NCBI GenBank assembly: GCA_025963285.1
Contig: JAOPUX010000006.1
Location: forward strand, 1 to 34,383
Direction: 5' to 3'
Source: Jatrophihabitans sp.
GTDB taxonomy: Bacteria; Actinomycetota; Actinomycetes; Mycobacteriales; Jatrophihabitantaceae
DNA length: 34,383 nt
Below, piece by piece: positions 6,692 through 15,766 of this stretch; position 1 is the first letter of the stretch; each line of letters opens with the position of its first letter. The notes under the pieces were generated by a model. It had not been told where the DNA came from, ran no database searches, and was given only the letters and a program-made list of their open reading frames with translations. A program made the position numbers and the translations under genes.

Positions 6692-8209
6692 TCATTCCTT
6701 CCGAAGATCCGGTACGCCGGTGCGCAGGCCGAGGGCGCAGGTTCTGGTTCCGCCGAGCAGGACGCCACCGGCCACCTGCATCAGCCAGCCGATGGCGGCA
6801 GCGAGCAGCAGGGCACCGAGGATCAGGAAACGTGGCATCGAGCCGAGCCCAGGCAGGATGGCCGCCGTCTGCTGTAGCTGCGGGGTCACGGCGGTCTGCT
6901 GCGGGGTGGTCGTGGTCGGCATGGGCGTCGTCGGTGTGGTGACGAGGCCGCCACCGCCGCCGATGGTGCCGCCGCCCCCGCCCGTGGTCGTGGTGGTCGT
7001 GACTCCCCCGCCACCACCGGTGGTCGTGCTGGGGGGTGTGGTGGTGCCGCCACCGTTACCACCGACGTAGGCCGGCGAGGCAGACAGCGAGCCGGAGGCC
7101 TCACCGAGCTTGAGCACCACGCGTGGGGCCAGTTCGATGAGCGGTGCCAGCGACGTGGCTGCCTGGCTGCCGAGCAGGTTCACCAGGAGGCTGAGCGGCC
7201 CGTTGAGGGCGTCCTTGAGCGGATGCGTGTCGATCGAGATCGTCAGCGCCTGCCCGTTGAAGGTGCTGGTGGCCCCGGTGACCTTCTTGGTGATCGGGGC
7301 GACCTGGATCTCGACACCCAGCGTCTTGAGCAGCGAGGTGAGCGTGGCCGGGATGGCGGGCAGCTTGATCGCGGTCTTGCCGATCACGATGCCCTTGTCG
7401 CCCAGCGAGATCGGCACACCGGCAATCGTGAGGCCACCGATCGTGGCGCTACCGGCGACGGTGGCCTTCGTGCCGTTGGAGGTCTCGGTGTTGGTGACCT
7501 TGATGGCGCTGAGCCCGATGACCCCGCCGAGGATGTTGATGTCGGCAGCCGCCGCGGTGGAGGTGGAGGTGACCTTGCTGTCAGAGACCTTCACCGTGGA
7601 GGTGCTCGTGACGCCCTTGGCCGAGACGAGGGCGGCCAGGGTGTTCGAAACCGGGACCGGGGCACTCAGGGTCTTGTCCCCCGGTTTCGGCGCCTTACCG
7701 GCGATCTGCCCGAGCCCCGCGCCCAGCCCGCCCAGGAGGTCTACACCCTTGCCCGCGATGCCGAGGCCGGTGACCGTTGCCGTGGTGGTGTTGCCGTCGG
7801 TGGCGGTCGTCATGCCGTTGCCGTCGGTGATCTGCACCTTGTTCTTGGCCGGTGCCGACGCGGTGGCCGGATAGCGCGAGTTGGCCTGGATCGGGTAGCT
7901 GGTGCCGGGCTTCCCGGTGAGCTGGTCGAAGCCGTCGCCGATGACGGTGCCGGGCCAGAGGTAGCTGGAGAGCGCGCGAGCCGTGGGGCCGGAGTCGGCG
8001 GTGGAGGAGGTGTAGCCGATGCTGAAGTCGCCCTGCGGGCTCGACGGGAGGGGCAATACGGGCTCATAGACCTCGATGTGGATCACCGAGGCGCTGGAGT
8101 CGGCCGTGTAGCCACCGAGGCTGGAGTCGGCGGTGGCCGCCGAGGGCCACGAGAGCGTCAGAAGTCCGGCTGCACCGAGCCCGGCAATCCACTTCGTACG
8201 TCTGTTCAC
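6692..8209 (-). CDS. Exported surface protein with Gly/Thr-rich linker and C-terminal membrane anchor
   Basis: A 505-residue protein of no family I can name. Residues 1-27 form a signal peptide (NRRTK, a hydrophobic core, then ATA before DSS). Residues about 28-377 look like an extracellular beta-rich domain, with many short Thr/Ser/Val/Gly strands and no cysteines. Residues about 383-445 are a low-complexity linker of Gly runs alternating with Thr/Pro runs. A hydrophobic helix at about 459-487 and a short basic tail follow, so it is probably displayed outside and held in the membrane. The GTG at 8209 overlaps the TGA of livF (GTGA), implying coupling to the transporter. The 'choice-of-anchor' type secreted proteins of actinobacteria are a possible relative. 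Confidence 0.8.
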   Translation of the reverse strand: MNRRTKWIAGLGAAGLLTLSWPSAATADSSLGGYTADSSASVIHIEVYEPVLPLPSSPQGDFSIGYTSSTADSGPTARALSSYLWPGTVIGDGFDQLTGKPGTSYPIQANSRYPATASAPAKNKVQITDGNGMTTATDGNTTTATVTGLGIAGKGVDLLGGLGAGLGQIAGKAPKPGDKTLSAPVPVSNTLAALVSAKGVTSTSTVKVSDSKVTSTSTAAAADINILGGVIGLSAIKVTNTETSNGTKATVAGSATIGGLTIAGVPISLGDKGIVIGKTAIKLPAIPATLTSLLKTLGVEIQVAPITKKVTGATSTFNGQALTISIDTHPLKDALNGPLSLLVNLLGSQAATSLAPLIELAPRVVLKLGEASGSLSASPAYVGGNGGGTTTPPSTTTGGGGGVTTTTTTGGGGGTIGGGGGLVTTPTTPMPTTTTPQQTAVTPQLQQTAAILPGLGSMPRFLILGALLLAAAIGWLMQVAGGVLLGGTRTCALGLRTGVPDLRKE

Positions 8210-8916
8210 GCCGCTCCTCCAAAGTAGAGCTCGCTCAGCCGGTGCTTGATCTCGGCCGGCTCGCCGGAGGCCACTACACGGCCACCCTGCATCACCGCCG
8301 CGTAGTCGGCAACGCGGAGTGCGCTACTGGCGAATTGTTCCACCACGAGAATCGAGACGCCGGATTCAGCGATCTCGGCGACCGTGTCGTAGAGCCCCTC
8401 GACGATCAGGGGCGCCAACCCCATCGACAGCTCGTCGAGGAGCAGCAGCGCGGGGTTGGAGGCCAGGGCACGGGCCAGTGAGAGCATCTGCTGCTCGCCG
8501 CCGGACATGCTGCCGGCCAGCTGGCGGCGCCGCTCCTTCAGCCGCGGGAAGCGCGCGTAGGCCTCGGCGAGGATCTTCTCGACCGGGACACCGGAGTAGG
8601 AGGCCAGCCAGAGGTTCTCCTCCACCGTCAGGTTCGGGAAGACGCCGCGGCCCTCGGGAACCATGCAGAGCCCGGCGCGGGTGAGCTCCTCGGGCGAGGC
8701 GCCGGAGATGTGCACTCCGCCGAGGTGGATGTCGCCGTCGCTGGCGGGCATGAGGCCACTGATCACCCGCAGCAGCGTGGTCTTGCCGGCACCGTTGGCG
8801 CCGAGCAGCGCCACCACGGCGCCGCGTGGCACGGTGAGGTCGACGCCACGCAGCACTTCGATGCGGCCGTAGGCGGCGCGCACCCCGATGAGTTCGAGGA
8901 TCGGGACGTCGCTCAT
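8206..8916 (-). CDS. livF: Liv-type ABC transporter ATP-binding protein (LivF)
   Basis: One of two cytoplasmic ATPases of a branched-chain amino acid (Liv/HAAT)-type importer, 236 residues. It shows Walker A (GANGAGKTT, near residue 40), the Q-loop region (MVPEGRGVFPNLTVEENLWLAS), signature SGGEQQML, Walker B LLLLDELSMGLAP and the H-loop position replaced by VVEQF, as is usual for LivF. ATGA overlap with livG upstream and GTGA overlap with the surface-protein gene downstream. The Liv family carries amino acids but also amides, urea and aromatic or other acids, so substrate is not fixed by family. Confidence 0.94.
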   Translation of the reverse strand: MSDVPILELIGVRAAYGRIEVLRGVDLTVPRGAVVALLGANGAGKTTLLRVISGLMPASDGDIHLGGVHISGASPEELTRAGLCMVPEGRGVFPNLTVEENLWLASYSGVPVEKILAEAYARFPRLKERRRQLAGSMSGGEQQMLSLARALASNPALLLLDELSMGLAPLIVEGLYDTVAEIAESGVSILVVEQFASSALRVADYAAVMQGGRVVASGEPAEIKHRLSELYFGGAA

Positions 8917-9737
8917 GAGGCGCTCTCCACTGCCGGCAGCTCGATCGTGGTCGCGTTGATCTCGGACTCGCTGGGCAGGTGCGCGGCCGGGATCGGCGGC
9001 ACGACGGGCTCCTCATCGGAGAAGCCGAGGTAGGCGGCCTGCACCTTGCGGTCGGCGCGGATCTCAGCCGGCGTGCCCGAGGCGATGACCTTGCCGAACT
9101 CGAGCACGTGGATGACGTCGCAGACGCCCATGACGAGGTCCATGTCGTGCTCGACCATAAGGATCGCGGTGCCGTCGAGTGCGAGGGCCCGCAGCAGCTG
9201 GCCGAAGTGCTCCGTCTCGGCCTCGTCGAGCCCCGAGGAGGGCTCGTCCAGGAGTAGCAGCTTGGGCTCGATCGCGAGCGCGCGCGCCATCTCGACCAGG
9301 CGAGCCGTGCCGGTGGGCACCGAGTCGGCGCGCTGCTGGGCGTAGCGGGCGACGCCGACGCGCTCGAGCAGCTCGTCGACCATGGTGTCCTGCTTGCGGC
9401 CGATCAGCTTCACGCCGAGGTGGATCTCGCGGGCCACCAGCACGTTCTCGCGGACGCTCAGCGACCCGAAGGCCTCCAGACGCTGGAAGGTACGCCCCAT
9501 CCCGGCCCGGGCACGCGAGTTCGGCGAACCCTTGGTGATGTCCGAGCCGCGGAAGCGAACCTTGCCGCGGGTGGGCGGCTGCAGCCCGGTGATGACGTTG
9601 AACAGCGTCGTCTTACCCGCGCCGTTCGGACCGATGAGACCGGTGATCGTGCCGGCCTCGGCGCTGATGCTGGCGTCGTCGACCGCGGTGATCCCGCCGA
9701 AGCGGACGGTGATGCCCGAGGCTTCAAGCAGCGCCAT
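8913..9737 (-). CDS. livG: Liv-type ABC transporter ATP-binding protein (LivG)
   Basis: The second ATPase of the importer, 274 residues. It shows Walker A GPNGAGKTT (near residue 36), 'RTFQRLEAFGSLSVRENVLVA' in the position typical of LivG, a degenerate signature (VPTGTARLVEMARAL, where most LivG have LSYGxQR), Walker B KLLLLDEPSSGLDEAE and H-loop MVEHDMDLVM. The C-terminal 35 residues are a variable tail after the usual AYLG ending. It overlaps the permease gene by 14 bp and livF by 4 bp. The altered signature motif (TGTAR instead of SGGQR-like) is worth noting, though the order and spacing of all other motifs are normal. Confidence 0.93.
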   Translation of the reverse strand: MALLEASGITVRFGGITAVDDASISAEAGTITGLIGPNGAGKTTLFNVITGLQPPTRGKVRFRGSDITKGSPNSRARAGMGRTFQRLEAFGSLSVRENVLVAREIHLGVKLIGRKQDTMVDELLERVGVARYAQQRADSVPTGTARLVEMARALAIEPKLLLLDEPSSGLDEAETEHFGQLLRALALDGTAILMVEHDMDLVMGVCDVIHVLEFGKVIASGTPAEIRADRKVQAAYLGFSDEEPVVPPIPAAHLPSESEINATTIELPAVESAS

Positions 9738-11649
9738 GGCTCACCACCTGCTCGGACTCCTGCCGGAGGACCACGCGCTCGGGACGGTGCGTGATGCGCT
9801 CCAGCACCGGGAGCCGGCCCAGCAGCCAGCGGACGCCGCTGAACATGTAGTTGGTCAGTCCGTTGGGGTCGCGGCCCAGCAGGACGGCACCGCCACCGAT
9901 CACCAGGAACGTCACCCCGCCGAGTGACGGGTGCTGCGAGGTGAAGATCGGCAGGTACATGTAGGCCATGCCGGCCAGGACGGCGCCCGTCATCGAGGTG
10001 ACACCGAAGATCACCGCGAGCAGCAGCACCTCCAAGCCGTACAGCGACTGGAACTCGGTGGCCGAGGCGTTGCCGGCGAGTTCGGCGAAGAGCGCACCGC
10101 CAAGGCCGGCGATCGCCGCGGCCAGGCTGAACAGCCCGACGCGGAACCAGCGCTGGTTCAGCCCGAGGGTGCTCGTGGCGATCTGGCTGTCCCGCATCGC
10201 GATGAGGATGCGGCCGACGGCGCCGCGGCGCAGTGCGAGCAGGCCCGCGGCCACGAGGACAAGGATCACCGCCATGAGGGTGACGAACGGCCCGTACGAC
10301 TCGAACTTGTAGCCGAAGACGTGCGGCCGCTTCGCATTGAGCACGCTGCCATAGCCGAAGAGTGCATTCGTCTGGAAGACGAGCTTGTCCATCAGCTCGG
10401 CGAAGGCGAACGTCGCCAGGGCCAGATAGAGCCCGGTGAGCCGCAGCACCGGCAGCGCCACCAGCGCGCCGGCTGCGGCGCAGACGACGACGGCGAGCAC
10501 GATGATGAGCGGGTCGTGCGTGGCGAACTTGCAGACCACCGCCGCACCGATGCCCATGAAGGCGAGCGAGGCCATCGAGACGAAGCCGCCGTAGCCACTC
10601 ACCAGGACGAGCGAGAGCATCACCAGGCCGTACCCGAGGCCTTGGCCCAGCTCCAGTTGATGGGTGGGGCTGAACTGGCCGGCCAGCAGTGCCACGAGCA
10701 CCACCGCGGCGATACCGACCTGCGCGGTGCGGAACCGGGTCGGCACCGGCGCGGAGCGGATGCCCTTGATCTGGCCGACCCGCAGCCGGACGGGTGGCAG
10801 GAAGATCAGGGCGATGAAGAGGACGATCGTCGGCAGCGCGTCCCGGAAGCCCGAGAGCACCTGCCACTGCGGGAGGTAGCCGGCGTACCCCTGGCCCAGC
10901 CCGACGACGATCGCACCCACGAAGGTCATCGGCAGGCTCTGCAGCCGGCCGATGACGGCCGCGGCGAAGGCGTCGATCACGAGGAAGGTGAGCTGGTAGT
11001 AGTCCAGCCCGACCTGCGAGACGAGCAGGATGCCGGCCAGCGCCGACAGCGACGAGCCCAGCGCCCAGCTCAGGGTCGAGACCCGGCCGGGGGCCCCGCC
11101 GAAGAGGCTGAGCAGTTCCCGGTTGTCGACGGCGGCCCGCATGGACGTGCCGGTGCGGGTGCGGTTGAGCAGCACGTAGAGGCCCGCTGCGATCACCGCG
11201 GCGAGCACGATCGTCAACGCGTTGTGGTAGCTGAGCCGGAACGTACCGATGGTGAAGGCGTCGGAGCCGAAGAACTGCGGCACCGAGCGGCCGACGTCAG
11301 CCGGCCAGATCTGCTGGGCGATGCCGATGAGCAACACGAAGAGGCCGATCGTCACCACCAGGCTCACGCTCACCGGCGCGTCGCCCAGGTTCCGCGCGGC
11401 GACCCGCCCGATCAGCACGCCGAGCAGCGGCGCGATGATCAGCAGGATCAGGGCTATTGCCAGCCAGGTCGGCAGGTGATCGGCAACCCGCAGCTGCCAG
11501 TAGGTGTAGGCCATCACCATGCTGATGGCGCCCTGGCCCAGGTTGAAGACACGGGTGGTGGTGTAGGTCAGCACGAGCCCCGAGGCCGCGATGGAGTACG
11601 CCGAGCCGTAGAGCAGGCCGACGAACGTGTAGGCGAGGAATTCATTCAC
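9724..11649 (-). CDS. Fused LivH-LivM permease of Liv-type ABC transporter
   Basis: At 641 residues this carries both permease subunits in one chain. The first half (about 1-300) matches LivH: GLLYGSAYSIAASGLVLTY, FNLGQGAISM, RTRTGTSMRAAVDNRELLSLFG and SQVGLDYY. The second half (about 325-615) matches LivM: LGYGLVMLSLVLVSGYGGFVSMASLAFMGIGA, LRLTGLYLALATFAFAELMD and GRILIAMRDSQIATSTLGLN. Both contain the EAA-like cytoplasmic loops that contact the ATPases (LLSLFGGAPGRV and ATSTLGLNQRWF). Such fusions occur in actinobacteria. The GTG start at 11649 lies 6 bases after the binding-protein stop. Confidence 0.94.
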   Translation of the reverse strand: MNEFLAYTFVGLLYGSAYSIAASGLVLTYTTTRVFNLGQGAISMVMAYTYWQLRVADHLPTWLAIALILLIIAPLLGVLIGRVAARNLGDAPVSVSLVVTIGLFVLLIGIAQQIWPADVGRSVPQFFGSDAFTIGTFRLSYHNALTIVLAAVIAAGLYVLLNRTRTGTSMRAAVDNRELLSLFGGAPGRVSTLSWALGSSLSALAGILLVSQVGLDYYQLTFLVIDAFAAAVIGRLQSLPMTFVGAIVVGLGQGYAGYLPQWQVLSGFRDALPTIVLFIALIFLPPVRLRVGQIKGIRSAPVPTRFRTAQVGIAAVVLVALLAGQFSPTHQLELGQGLGYGLVMLSLVLVSGYGGFVSMASLAFMGIGAAVVCKFATHDPLIIVLAVVVCAAAGALVALPVLRLTGLYLALATFAFAELMDKLVFQTNALFGYGSVLNAKRPHVFGYKFESYGPFVTLMAVILVLVAAGLLALRRGAVGRILIAMRDSQIATSTLGLNQRWFRVGLFSLAAAIAGLGGALFAELAGNASATEFQSLYGLEVLLLAVIFGVTSMTGAVLAGMAYMYLPIFTSQHPSLGGVTFLVIGGGAVLLGRDPNGLTNYMFSGVRWLLGRLPVLERITHRPERVVLRQESEQVVSHGAA

Positions 11650-11655
11650 GAGGCA

Positions 11656-13197
11656 TCAGGACCCCACATGGACGAGCCCCTGGCAGCTGAACGGCTTCGG
11701 ACCTTCGCGGGTCCACTTGCCGTTGACCAGCGTGATGAACCCGTAGCAGCCACCGGTGAGTTTCTGACCGACGTGCTGCGGGCCGAAGAGGCCGTTTCCG
11801 GTGTAGTTGTTGACGGTCTTGAGCGAGGCGATCAGCGAGGCTCTGGTGAGCTTGCCACCGAGCTTGAGCGCCTCCTGGACGAAGAGCTCGCCGGCGGCCC
11901 ACGCGTAGAGGCCGAAGTAGTTCGGCGACTTGCCGGGCGAGGTGATGCTGAGCCACTTCTCGTAGAGCTGCATCTCCGGGTTGGAGGACGCCTCTTCGAA
12001 GATCGCGCTGTTGATCCAGACGTGGGCGCCGTTCACAGCCGAGCCGCCAGAGCTGATGAAGCCGGGGTCGTAGACCTCGGGGTCGAAGACGAGCTTGGCC
12101 TTGAAGTTCTGCTGCGCCATCGCCTTGGCCAGCGTGACCGCCTCCTGGTACGCGCCGACGTACTGCACGTACTTGACGCTCTTGGACTGCATCGCGCTGA
12201 CGTAGGTGGCGTAGTTGAACTCCGTCACCGGGATGCCCGCGCTGTAGACGAACTTGAACCCGCGGGCCGTCCAGGACTTCATCTCCTGCTTGGCGTTGTA
12301 CGAGGAGGCGCCAGCGTCGAGGTAGACGAAGGCTGCGTGCTGCGCGACGTCCTTGCCGAAGGCCGACAGGTAGTAGTCCGGCGGAGCCTCCGGCTCGTAG
12401 TTCGCGTTCAACGACTGGGTGGCGAAGACGTCGGGTGAGGTGAGGCGGACGCTCTCGGTGACGGCCGCCCGCAGGTCGGGGATGCCGCAGTGCGTGACCT
12501 CGGACGTGCCGCCGCCGTCGAAGGCGCCCATCGAGCCCACCATGGCGAAGGCGCTGCCGCAGGCCGTGGTGGTGGCCTGCTGGTCGCCCGTCTCGCTGGT
12601 CTGGCTGTCGAGGTAGGTGGCCGAGAGCTTGCGGCCGCAGATCGAGGAGGTGGAGTTGAAGTAGGCGACGAAGGCCTTCATGGCCTGCTGCGCGCCCGCG
12701 AAGAGGCCGGAGACCGGGCCGCTGACGTCGGCGACGTTGGCCAGGTTGATCGTGGAGTTGCTGATGCCGGTGGTGTTCTTGAAGCCGGCACAGCTGGCAA
12801 CCTGCACCTGCACCCCGGTGCCGATCTTGCCGCCGCCCGAGCTACCCCCGCCGCCCCCGGTGCTGGTGGTCTTCGTGGTCGTGGTGCCGCCACCACCACC
12901 GCCGGTGCCGCCGCCACCACCACCGCCGCCGGTGTTGGTGGCCGTGCCGGTGGTGCCCGTGATGGGCGTGCCGCCGCCGTTGGCGCCGGCCGACTCGGTG
13001 GCTCCCGTGGTCGGGTTGACGACCGCGCCGCTGCTGTTGGCGCCGTAGAGGTTGCCCTGAGCGCCGACGTAGTCCTTCGGCGGAACCTGCGAGCCACAGG
13101 CCAGCAGGGCGACACAGGTGCCGGCGATGAGCACCGTCCACCCGGAGCGCTTTCGAATCACGGCCATCCCCTTCGTAGTAGCGGCGGCGCTGTTCAC
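11656..13197 (-). CDS. Liv-type substrate-binding lipoprotein with long Gly/Thr linker
   Basis: The predicted extracellular receptor of the importer, 513 residues from the GTG at 13197. The basic N-region (IRKR), a hydrophobic core and lipobox ALLAC give lipidated C34. Residues about 40-128 are a disordered linker with long Gly runs and Thr/Lys tracts, unusual for a Liv receptor. The type I periplasmic binding fold follows (from ISNSTINLANVADVSGPVSGLFAGAQQAMKAF), as in LivK-like proteins, to the C-terminus. The GTG overlaps the hsd4A TGA (GTGA). An ATG at 13167 (MAVIRKR) gives a more standard signal peptide and is a real alternative start. Ligand contacts cannot be read from sequence. Confidence 0.88.
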   Translation of the reverse strand: MNSAAATTKGMAVIRKRSGWTVLIAGTCVALLACGSQVPPKDYVGAQGNLYGANSSGAVVNPTTGATESAGANGGGTPITGTTGTATNTGGGGGGGGTGGGGGGTTTTKTTSTGGGGGSSGGGKIGTGVQVQVASCAGFKNTTGISNSTINLANVADVSGPVSGLFAGAQQAMKAFVAYFNSTSSICGRKLSATYLDSQTSETGDQQATTTACGSAFAMVGSMGAFDGGGTSEVTHCGIPDLRAAVTESVRLTSPDVFATQSLNANYEPEAPPDYYLSAFGKDVAQHAAFVYLDAGASSYNAKQEMKSWTARGFKFVYSAGIPVTEFNYATYVSAMQSKSVKYVQYVGAYQEAVTLAKAMAQQNFKAKLVFDPEVYDPGFISSGGSAVNGAHVWINSAIFEEASSNPEMQLYEKWLSITSPGKSPNYFGLYAWAAGELFVQEALKLGGKLTRASLIASLKTVNNYTGNGLFGPQHVGQKLTGGCYGFITLVNGKWTREGPKPFSCQGLVHVGS

Positions 13198-14102
13198 GCG
13201 AGCGACAGGATGTCGGTGCTGGCGAACGTGCGGCCTGGTTCCCGATCGGAGAAGTACCCGCCGAGACTGTCACTCAGCGAGTCGACGGTCCACAGTGGCC
13301 GTTGCCCGCCCTCGGCGGGTCCGGAGTCGAAGCGCGCCTCGACGGCCGGAGCCGACATCAGCACGACCATGCCGCCATAGACGACGAAGACCTGCCCGCT
13401 GATGTTGTCGGCGCCCGGCGAGGCCAGGTAGGCCACCAGCGGCGCGACGTGCTCGACCGACAGCGGGTCGATGCCCTGCTCGGGTGCGACCTCGCCGAAG
13501 ACACCGGCCGTCATGGCGGTGCGGGCTCGGGGGCAGATGGCGTTGGCGCGCACCCCGAAGCGTGCACAGCCGCGGGCGGTGGCCAGTGTCAGTGCCGAGA
13601 TGCCGGCCTTGGCCGCGGAGTAGTTCGCCTGCCCCTCGGAGCCGGTGAGCCCTGCCTCGGAGGAGGTGTTGATGATGCGCGCGTAGACGGGTGCACCCGC
13701 AGCCTTGGACTGCTCGCGCCAGTACGAGGCGGCGTTGCGGGAGAGCAGGAAGTGCCCGCGCAGGTGAACGCGGATCACGGCGTCCCACTCGTCGTCGGAC
13801 ATGTTGAACAGCATTCGGTCCCGGGTGAGTCCGGCGTTGTTCACGACGATGTGCAGGCCACCCAGGTGCTCGGTTGCCGCAGCGACGATCGCGTCGGCCG
13901 TGGCCCGCTCGGCGATGTCGCCGGCCACGAAGAGCGCCTTGCTGCCCAGCGCCTCGATCTCGTCGATTACGTCACTGGGCGCCAGGTCGTTGACGACGAT
14001 GTCCGCGCCCTGCTTCGCCAGGGCGACCGCCTCGGCCCGGCCCAGCCCCGCCCCGGCTCCGGTGACTACCGCGACCCTGCCTGCGAGCACGCCGTCACTC
14101 AC
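13194..14102 (-). CDS. hsd4A: SDR steroid side-chain dehydrogenase Hsd4A-like
   Basis: A 302-residue short-chain dehydrogenase with GAGAGLG at 15-21, NNAG at 88-91, catalytic S147/S148, Y161 and K165, and a C-terminal extension of about 45 residues with GGYFSDREPG. In M. tuberculosis Hsd4A (Rv3502c) lies next to fdxD (Rv3503c), divergent from fadE26-fadE27; the same order here is the main reason for the name. That enzyme oxidises the side-chain hydroxyacyl-CoA intermediate in cholesterol degradation. It overlaps fdxD by 8 bp and the Liv receptor gene by 4 bp. Confidence 0.85.
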   Translation of the reverse strand: MSDGVLAGRVAVVTGAGAGLGRAEAVALAKQGADIVVNDLAPSDVIDEIEALGSKALFVAGDIAERATADAIVAAATEHLGGLHIVVNNAGLTRDRMLFNMSDDEWDAVIRVHLRGHFLLSRNAASYWREQSKAAGAPVYARIINTSSEAGLTGSEGQANYSAAKAGISALTLATARGCARFGVRANAICPRARTAMTAGVFGEVAPEQGIDPLSVEHVAPLVAYLASPGADNISGQVFVVYGGMVVLMSAPAVEARFDSGPAEGGQRPLWTVDSLSDSLGGYFSDREPGRTFASTDILSLA

Positions 14103-14295
14103 TCGACGCCACGATCTGCAGGGCGTTCTTGGGGCAGCGAGCCGCAGCGAGCTGGGCGCGCTCGACGAGGTCGTCGGAGATCGAGGCGACCTTGACGACG
14201 AGGTACTCGTCCTCGTCGAGCTCGAAGATGTCGGGTGCGATGCCGCAGCACACTGCGTTCGCCTCGCACAGGTCGAAATCGACCTTGACCTCCAT
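14095..14295 (-). CDS. fdxD: Single-cluster ferredoxin FdxD
   Basis: A 66-residue ferredoxin of the actinobacterial 3Fe-4S type that feeds cytochromes P450 or other oxygenases. The cluster cysteines are C10 and C16/C17 (CEANAVCC) plus C54 in CPKNAL; the usual fourth Cys of 4Fe-4S forms is absent from the CxxxxxC loop. The rest (GIAPDIFELDEDEYLVV) is typical. AGGAGG is 8 bases before the ATG at 14295. It is the first gene of the minus-strand operon, downstream of a KstR box. No P450 is encoded in the window, so its partner must be elsewhere. Confidence 0.92.
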   Translation of the reverse strand: MEVKVDFDLCEANAVCCGIAPDIFELDEDEYLVVKVASISDDLVERAQLAAARCPKNALQIVASSE

Positions 14296-14422
14296 GCGTT
14301 CGTCCTCCTGCTGCTCGACTGACGTGGAACCTACTGCCGGGCCCGAACTGTTCCGGGCCTCGGAAAACCTAACGACCGACTGAGACGCCGGTCACTAACT
14401 GGTCCCTCCGTGCGGCTGATGA

Positions 14423-14436
14423 TAGAACGCGTTCTA
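14423..14436. promoter_or_regulatory. KstR operator, perfect 14-bp palindrome
   Basis: TAGAACGCGTTCTA fits the KstR consensus TNNAACNNGTTNNA at every defined position and is a perfect dyad. It lies 128 bp upstream of the fdxD start and 153 bp upstream of fadE26 and likely controls the minus-strand operon. Confidence 0.85.
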
Positions 14437-14523
14437 GCTGATGGCAACGCTCGACCCGCCGCACATTTCCGGCCGATTTGGCGGGTCCACTCGACGCATT
14501 GGGGATTTCGACGCTAACCTACC

Positions 14524-14537
14524 TAGAACGCGTTCCA
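14524..14537. promoter_or_regulatory. KstR operator upstream of fadE26
   Basis: TAGAACGCGTTCCA fits TNNAACNNGTTNNA at all defined positions and lies 52 bp before the fadE26 ATG. Together with 14423-14436 it gives one box per direction of a 294-bp divergent promoter region; no other structure is evident in that gap. Confidence 0.85.
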
Positions 14538-14589
14538 CTTTTGTTCATCTCCAGATTTCTCCCTCGCGGGCCCGCCAGCAGGAGCAGCA

Positions 14590-15762
<1,173 letters not shown>

Positions 15763-15766
15763 GCAG

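Noticed and set aside
9931-12438. Very long open frame on the plus strand opposite the Liv permease and receptor
   Set aside because: It is antisense to well-supported genes, its product is charged and low in complexity (Arg, Asp, His, Gly), and high GC content favours such frames.
12840-12970. Gly-rich tract in the Liv receptor as a possible sequencing or frameshift artefact
   Set aside because: The frame stays open and correct on both sides, with lipobox before and binding fold after; a similar tract occurs in the surface protein of the same operon.
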